From positions 1-7,523 of the forward strand of contig CALXSO010000085.1 of NCBI GenBank assembly GCA_944391155.1: a stretch of DNA of 7,523 bases, in the 5' to 3' direction. Numbering within the stretch: position 1 is the stretch's first letter; every line of letters starts with the position of its first letter. The notes below the pieces were generated by a model. It had not been told where the DNA came from and did no database searches. It was given only the letters and a program-made list of their open reading frames with translations. Shown here piece by piece: positions 5,007-7,523 of the stretch. A program made the translations under genes and the position numbers. The stretch is from an uncultured Clostridia bacterium (GTDB lineage: Bacteria > Bacillota > Clostridia > TANB77 > CAG-508).

Positions 5007-5726
5007 ATGCCTAATTTTGATAAAAAAGTTTTTGGAGAAAATATCAAAAAATTTAGAAGGGCTAAAGGATTGAGCCAAGAAAATTTAGCAATAGCAATAA
5101 ATAAAACACCTGCCACGATTGCTAGATATGAAAATGGTGAAATTACACCTAATGCAGAACAAATCTATCTAATTTGTAACGAATTAGGTATTTATGAATA
5201 TGAACTTTTTGATAGTATGCAAAAAATTAATAATCTTGAAAATACTAAAAATCCATTTAATACAAATATACTTTATTTATATTATATAGCATATTATCCT
5301 AAGACTAAAAAATATGGTAAAGGCAAATTTAGATTAAAACTTATTCCAAAACCTGATTTATGCAAAGTTGATTTTATAGATTATAGAAAAGATTTTATTT
5401 ACCTATCTGGTTATTTAGAATCAGATAATCATATTGCCGTGTTTGTTTTTGAAAATTACAAAGAAAATAACTTACGTTTTGAACTTTCACATATTATAGT
5501 AAATATAGCTAGAGGAACAAACAACTTAATGCTAGGCACTTTCCATTGTACCAATGGACAATATATTCCTAGTATTAGAAAATGTATCGTTTCTAAAAAG
5601 GATATTGATTTTACTGATGAACTACTAGATAGATTAAAAATTACAGATTTAGAAAAAGAAAGTTTAAATAAACACGATATCCTATATCTTGATATAACGG
5701 ATACCTATACTTTTGAAAATGAATAA
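5007..5726 (+). CDS. Xre-family regulator with C-terminal sensor-like domain (239 aa)
   Basis: Two-part regulator. Residues 9-68 are a classical HTH_3 domain: FGENIKKFRRAKGLSQENLAIAINKTPATIARYENGEITPNAEQIYLICNELGI, with the Q24/L27/A28 core and the TIARYENG recognition end. After a linker, residues 85-239 form a mixed alpha/beta domain (LYLYYIAYYPKTKKYGKGKFRLKLI... ending IRKCIVSKKDIDFTDELLDRLKI...). Similar C-terminal domains occur in many clostridial Xre proteins and are thought to bind a ligand, but I know of no established ligand. I chose ATG 5007, with AGGTGG just upstream; an in-frame ATG at 4977 would coincide with the predicted transcription start. The gene is divergent from the structured RNA, sharing a promoter region with two dyads, so control of that RNA is a natural inference. 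Confidence 0.87.
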   Translation: MPNFDKKVFGENIKKFRRAKGLSQENLAIAINKTPATIARYENGEITPNAEQIYLICNELGIYEYELFDSMQKINNLENTKNPFNTNILYLYYIAYYPKTKKYGKGKFRLKLIPKPDLCKVDFIDYRKDFIYLSGYLESDNHIAVFVFENYKENNLRFELSHIIVNIARGTNNLMLGTFHCTNGQYIPSIRKCIVSKKDIDFTDELLDRLKITDLEKESLNKHDILYLDITDTYTFENE

Positions 5727-5745
5727 TTCAATAAATGAATGTAAG

Positions 5746-5791
5746 ATAACACATAAAATATAGAATGTAACTATATTTTATGTGTTATTTT
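5746..5791 (+). terminator. Intrinsic terminator after the sensor-type Xre gene
   Basis: Perfect 18-bp stem: 5746-5763 (ATAACACATAAAATATAG) pairs with 5771-5788, 7-nt loop, followed by TTT. It starts 20 nt after the stop codon and separates this gene from the mobility operon. Confidence 0.85.
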
Positions 5792-5843
5792 CATGGTACG
5801 TAAACTGATTTTTTAAAATTCCATATTATGCTATTTTATGCAC

Positions 5844-5919
5844 ATTACAAACAGAACATATTTTCAATCTTTCTTACAAACTCTTACAATTTCATACATT
5901 TTAGTGAATTTTCTTACAA
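5844..5919 (+). repeat. Phased CTTACAA repeats upstream of the excision operon
   Basis: CTTACAA occurs at 5873-5879, 5883-5889 and 5913-5919, with the variant ATTACAA at 5844-5850. The intervals are 29, 10 and 30 bp, close to whole helical turns, so all copies would face one side of the DNA. This suits a regulator or excisionase/integrase accessory site. Nothing else in 5792-5973 looks like a gene. Confidence 0.45.
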
Positions 5920-5973
5920 AAATACATTTCTCCCCTATTTACTTGTATCATGTAAACAGTTCGAACAAACACA

Positions 5974-5989
5974 AGATTTCTAGAAATCT
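5974..5989. promoter_or_regulatory. 16-bp perfect palindrome before the sigma-like gene
   Basis: AGATTTCTAGAAATCT is self-complementary and ends 27 bp before the start codon, i.e. in the likely promoter or leader of the excision operon. GTTCGAAC (5959-5966) just upstream is another short palindrome. No clear -10/-35 pair was found here, so the promoter may need an activator. Confidence 0.4.
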
Positions 5990-6016
5990 AAAATTTTTGA
6001 AAAGAGGTTTTAGAAT

Positions 6017-6424
6017 ATGAAAAATCCAAAAAAGAAAAAATTATCCTTTACCAAAGACAAAAAAGAGTTTCAATCAATTATTGAAACAATCATTGATACT
6101 GAAACAATCATTAAGATGATTGAAGATAACTATTATCAAACATCTATGCAAGATGTAGATGATGCAGATGTAAGTATCAACCATTTAGAAAATATTTTTA
6201 CAAATGAAACTTATTATCTTGCAATGAAAATCGTACCTTTACTTGAAAGAAAAGTATTGTATCTTTCATATATTGAAAATTGTAGATTAAATGATATTTG
6301 CAAGAGATTAAAACTACAAAAAAGAGAAGTTATACTACTAAGAAACAAAGGAATAACCCACTTTAAACATAATTTGGAACTTTTATATAAAGCAGATAGA
6401 TTGAAAAAAGGTGGTAATTCATAA
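6017..6424 (+). CDS. Sigma-70 region 4-like protein (135 aa)
   Basis: Resembles the C-terminal promoter-recognition half of a sigma factor. Residues 75-122 read LLERKVLYLSYIENCRLNDICKRLKLQKREVILLRNKGITHFKHNL, the L..r...vl.LrYie...l.eIa..L.....eV......a...L pattern of sigma region 4 with its helix-turn-helix at about 90-112. The basic N-terminus (KNPKKKK) and the acidic middle (MQDVDDADV) do not look like region 2, so it probably cannot act as a full sigma factor alone. Orf7 of Tn916, a sigma-like activator in the excision/transfer control region, is a functional analogue. Shine-Dalgarno AAGAGG is 9 nt before the ATG. It is the first gene of an operon whose last genes are excisionase and integrase, so activating mobility is the likely role. 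Confidence 0.75.
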   Translation: MKNPKKKKLSFTKDKKEFQSIIETIIDTETIIKMIEDNYYQTSMQDVDDADVSINHLENIFTNETYYLAMKIVPLLERKVLYLSYIENCRLNDICKRLKLQKREVILLRNKGITHFKHNLELLYKADRLKKGGNS

Positions 6425-6972
6425 TGAAAATAAAAAGAAAAATCGACACGCATTTGATGAATAAAGCAAATCATACAAATTCAGTTAGAGTTATATATAA
6501 AAAGGCTGGACAAACACCAACAGTTAAAATTATTTTCAATATATTCACTCTAAAAAAAGCTATTATAAAAAATCAACTTGATATCATCCCTTATGAAAGT
6601 CTTTATATAATTTGCAACAATAAACAATTAATGAAATACATGCAACCTAATATTGTATTACCTTTTAGGAGTATTAAAGGAGATTTCATTCTTATTAATA
6701 TAGACAAACAAGAACGTGAATTTAAAGGACTTTCACAAGAGGACATTATTTGGTATACACAAGACTTAATTAACAAAAGTTTTAATAATAATTCAAATAA
6801 TATTTTAAAAGCTATTTCAAAAGAATATAAGCAAAAAGTAATTACTTACAGTGAACGAGGTTTTGAAAATATTAACAATACAAATTTTGAAAAAGCCTTA
6901 TTACAAGTATTAGTAGATATAGAGTTGATTTTATCTAAAATATTAAAAAGTGAGGTATTCAAAAATGAATAA
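6424..6972 (+). CDS. DUF3846-like protein of unknown function (182 aa)
   Basis: Residues 33-113 fit the pattern of DUF3846, a domain of unknown function common on plasmids and integrative elements of Firmicutes: PTVKIIFNIFTLKKAI (family: P.v.ei...le.lq..Vg), LDIIPYESLYIICNN (family: iE.v.l.dg..ivcNe), LPFRSIKGDFILINI (family: ..G.f.i.g) and FKGLSQEDIIWYTQDL (family: f.sLt.eqi..y...f). The C-terminal 70 residues are Asn/Lys-rich and helical. No membrane segment or catalytic motif is seen. The start codon overlaps the stop of the sigma-like gene by one base (TAATG), with AAAGGTGG upstream, so translation is coupled; its own end overlaps the next gene by 8 bases. Confidence 0.7.
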   Translation: MKIKRKIDTHLMNKANHTNSVRVIYKKAGQTPTVKIIFNIFTLKKAIIKNQLDIIPYESLYIICNNKQLMKYMQPNIVLPFRSIKGDFILINIDKQEREFKGLSQEDIIWYTQDLINKSFNNNSNNILKAISKEYKQKVITYSERGFENINNTNFEKALLQVLVDIELILSKILKSEVFKNE

Positions 6973-7258
6973 TATAAATATACAAGAAAAAGTAATTGAT
7001 ACTAAAGAAAAAACTCTAAAAGAACAAATGATAATTGAAGCTTTAAAACACTTAAAAGACCCTTTTATTAATTTAACTGTATCAGATGTCGCAAAAGATT
7101 TAAAAATGGGTTTAAATTTAACTAATAAGCTTTTTAAAGATAAAAACTTTCCTTCTGTAAACATTGGAAAACAAAAAACAGTTACTCTTCTTGCTTATCT
7201 TATTTGGAAAATGGAAAAACATGAAAACATTGAAAGGATAGAAATAAATAATAAATAA
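6965..7258 (+). CDS. Excisionase-like DNA-binding protein (97 aa)
   Basis: Recombination directionality factor candidate: such proteins bend DNA at the attachment sites and tip integrase towards excision. Residues 38-84, LTVSDVAKDLKMGLNLTNKLFKDKNFPSVNIGKQKTVTLLAYLIWKMEK, match the winged helix of the excisionase/HTH_17 family: a helix of the l.v.eva..L.i....v.kl type, then FP...iG....v....l..w. The first 35 residues are a charged helix. I chose ATG 6965, with GAGGT about 8 nt upstream, over an in-frame GTG at 6950 that overlaps this site. It overlaps the upstream gene by 8 bases and is directly followed by integrase, the classical xis-int order. Confidence 0.8.
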   Translation: MNNINIQEKVIDTKEKTLKEQMIIEALKHLKDPFINLTVSDVAKDLKMGLNLTNKLFKDKNFPSVNIGKQKTVTLLAYLIWKMEKHENIERIEINNK

Positions 7259-7523
7259 AAATAATATAAGAAATAATAAACCTTTTTATGACAAGAAAAA
7301 TAAAAGATATAGTTTAAAAGTAACTGTTAAAGAGGGAGAACCTCGCCAAACCGTTTATGGAAAAACAAAATCCGAAGTGTATGACAATGCAGAAAAATTA
7401 CTATATAAATACAATAATGTTAATTATATTGTCAAAAACGGAATTGAATTTTTAGAATTACTTAAATATAATTTAAATCGTAGAGATAAAGCAGGATTGA
7501 TAGGAGATTCTCACTACAATAGA
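7248..7523 (+). CDS. Tyrosine recombinase (integrase), N-terminal part, start unclear
   Basis: The open frame reads NNKPFYDKKNKRYSLKVTVKEGEPRQTVYGKTKSEVYDNAEKLLYKY and so on to the window edge. The first 45 residues look like the arm-binding beta-sheet domain of Tn916-type and phage integrases (Y.....YSLKV......R...YGKTK.EA); the rest (FLELLKYNLNRRDKAGLIGDSHYNR) resembles the start of the SAM-like core-binding domain. The catalytic domain is outside the window. Oddly, the frame is open only from 7248 and has no ATG, GTG or TTG before the conserved part; the first candidates are ATA codons at 7248 and 7251, behind AAAGGA (7233-7238). An ATG at 7288 is in another frame and would join only by slippage in the A-run 7296-7300. 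The end overlaps the excisionase gene. Confidence 0.75.
   Translation, partial: MINKNNIRNNKPFYDKKNKRYSLKVTVKEGEPRQTVYGKTKSEVYDNAEKLLYKYNNVNYIVKNGIEFLELLKYNLNRRDKAGLIGDSHYNR

Noticed and set aside
5838..6020. 60-aa open frame on the plus strand upstream of the sigma-like gene
   Set aside because: No ribosome-binding site, unlikely composition, and it coincides with the CTTACAA repeats and the palindrome; better explained as a control region.

Overview
The window is very AT-rich (roughly three quarters A+T by eye). Shine-Dalgarno sites are of the AGGAG type, sigma-A promoters sit close to consensus, and one protein is built on a Spo0A DNA-binding domain. Together these suggest a low-GC, spore-forming-lineage Firmicute (Clostridia or a related gut clade). 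The genes at both ends are mobility genes: the end of a MobV-type (Mob/Pre) relaxase on the left, and an excisionase plus the start of a tyrosine integrase on the right. I read the window as the interior of an integrative mobilizable element or a similar mosaic mobile element. No antibiotic-resistance gene and no CRISPR array is visible.

Layout. (1) 3-746: C-terminal part of the relaxase, facing an Xre-type repressor gene (771-1031, minus) across a shared hairpin terminator. (2) 1352-1615: a small DUF6809-like protein, facing a second Xre regulator (1657-1986, minus) across another shared terminator. (3) 2243-3796: an orphan prepilin-like surface protein with a GLUG-type beta-helix ectodomain, facing a stand-alone Spo0A C-terminal-domain protein (3844-4245, minus) across a third shared terminator. 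(4) 4246-4976: about 730 bases without a convincing protein gene, but full of RNA structure on the minus strand. (5) 5007-5726: a third Xre regulator with a C-terminal sensor-like domain, divergent from the RNA. (6) 5727-6016: a repeat-rich control region. (7) 6017-7523: a tightly packed operon of sigma-70 region 4-like protein, DUF3846-like protein, excisionase and integrase.

The main discovery candidate is region 4. A near-consensus minus-strand promoter (TTGATA-17-TATAAT) would start an RNA of about 420 nt, or about 560 nt if it runs to a second terminator. That RNA can form three abutting helices at its 5' end, a junction, an 18-bp perfect long-range helix, two hairpins with GNRA tetraloops, and two distant hairpins whose 7-nt loops are exact reverse complements (UUGCGAC and GUCGCAA), i.e. 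a kissing-loop pair. Part of it is a GC-rich island in an AT-rich background. These are features of large structured bacterial non-coding RNAs. Whether it belongs to a named class (ROOL, GOLLD, OLE, ARRPOF, raiA) or is new cannot be decided without a covariance-model search. Its promoter carries a dyad and lies back to back with the promoter of the sensor-type Xre regulator, suggesting that this protein controls the RNA and possibly itself.

How the parts may work together (inference): the Xre proteins and the Spo0A-like protein would form the control layer, the sigma-like protein would open the excision operon, excisionase and integrase would excise the element, and the relaxase would mobilize it. 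The pilin-like protein looks like cargo.
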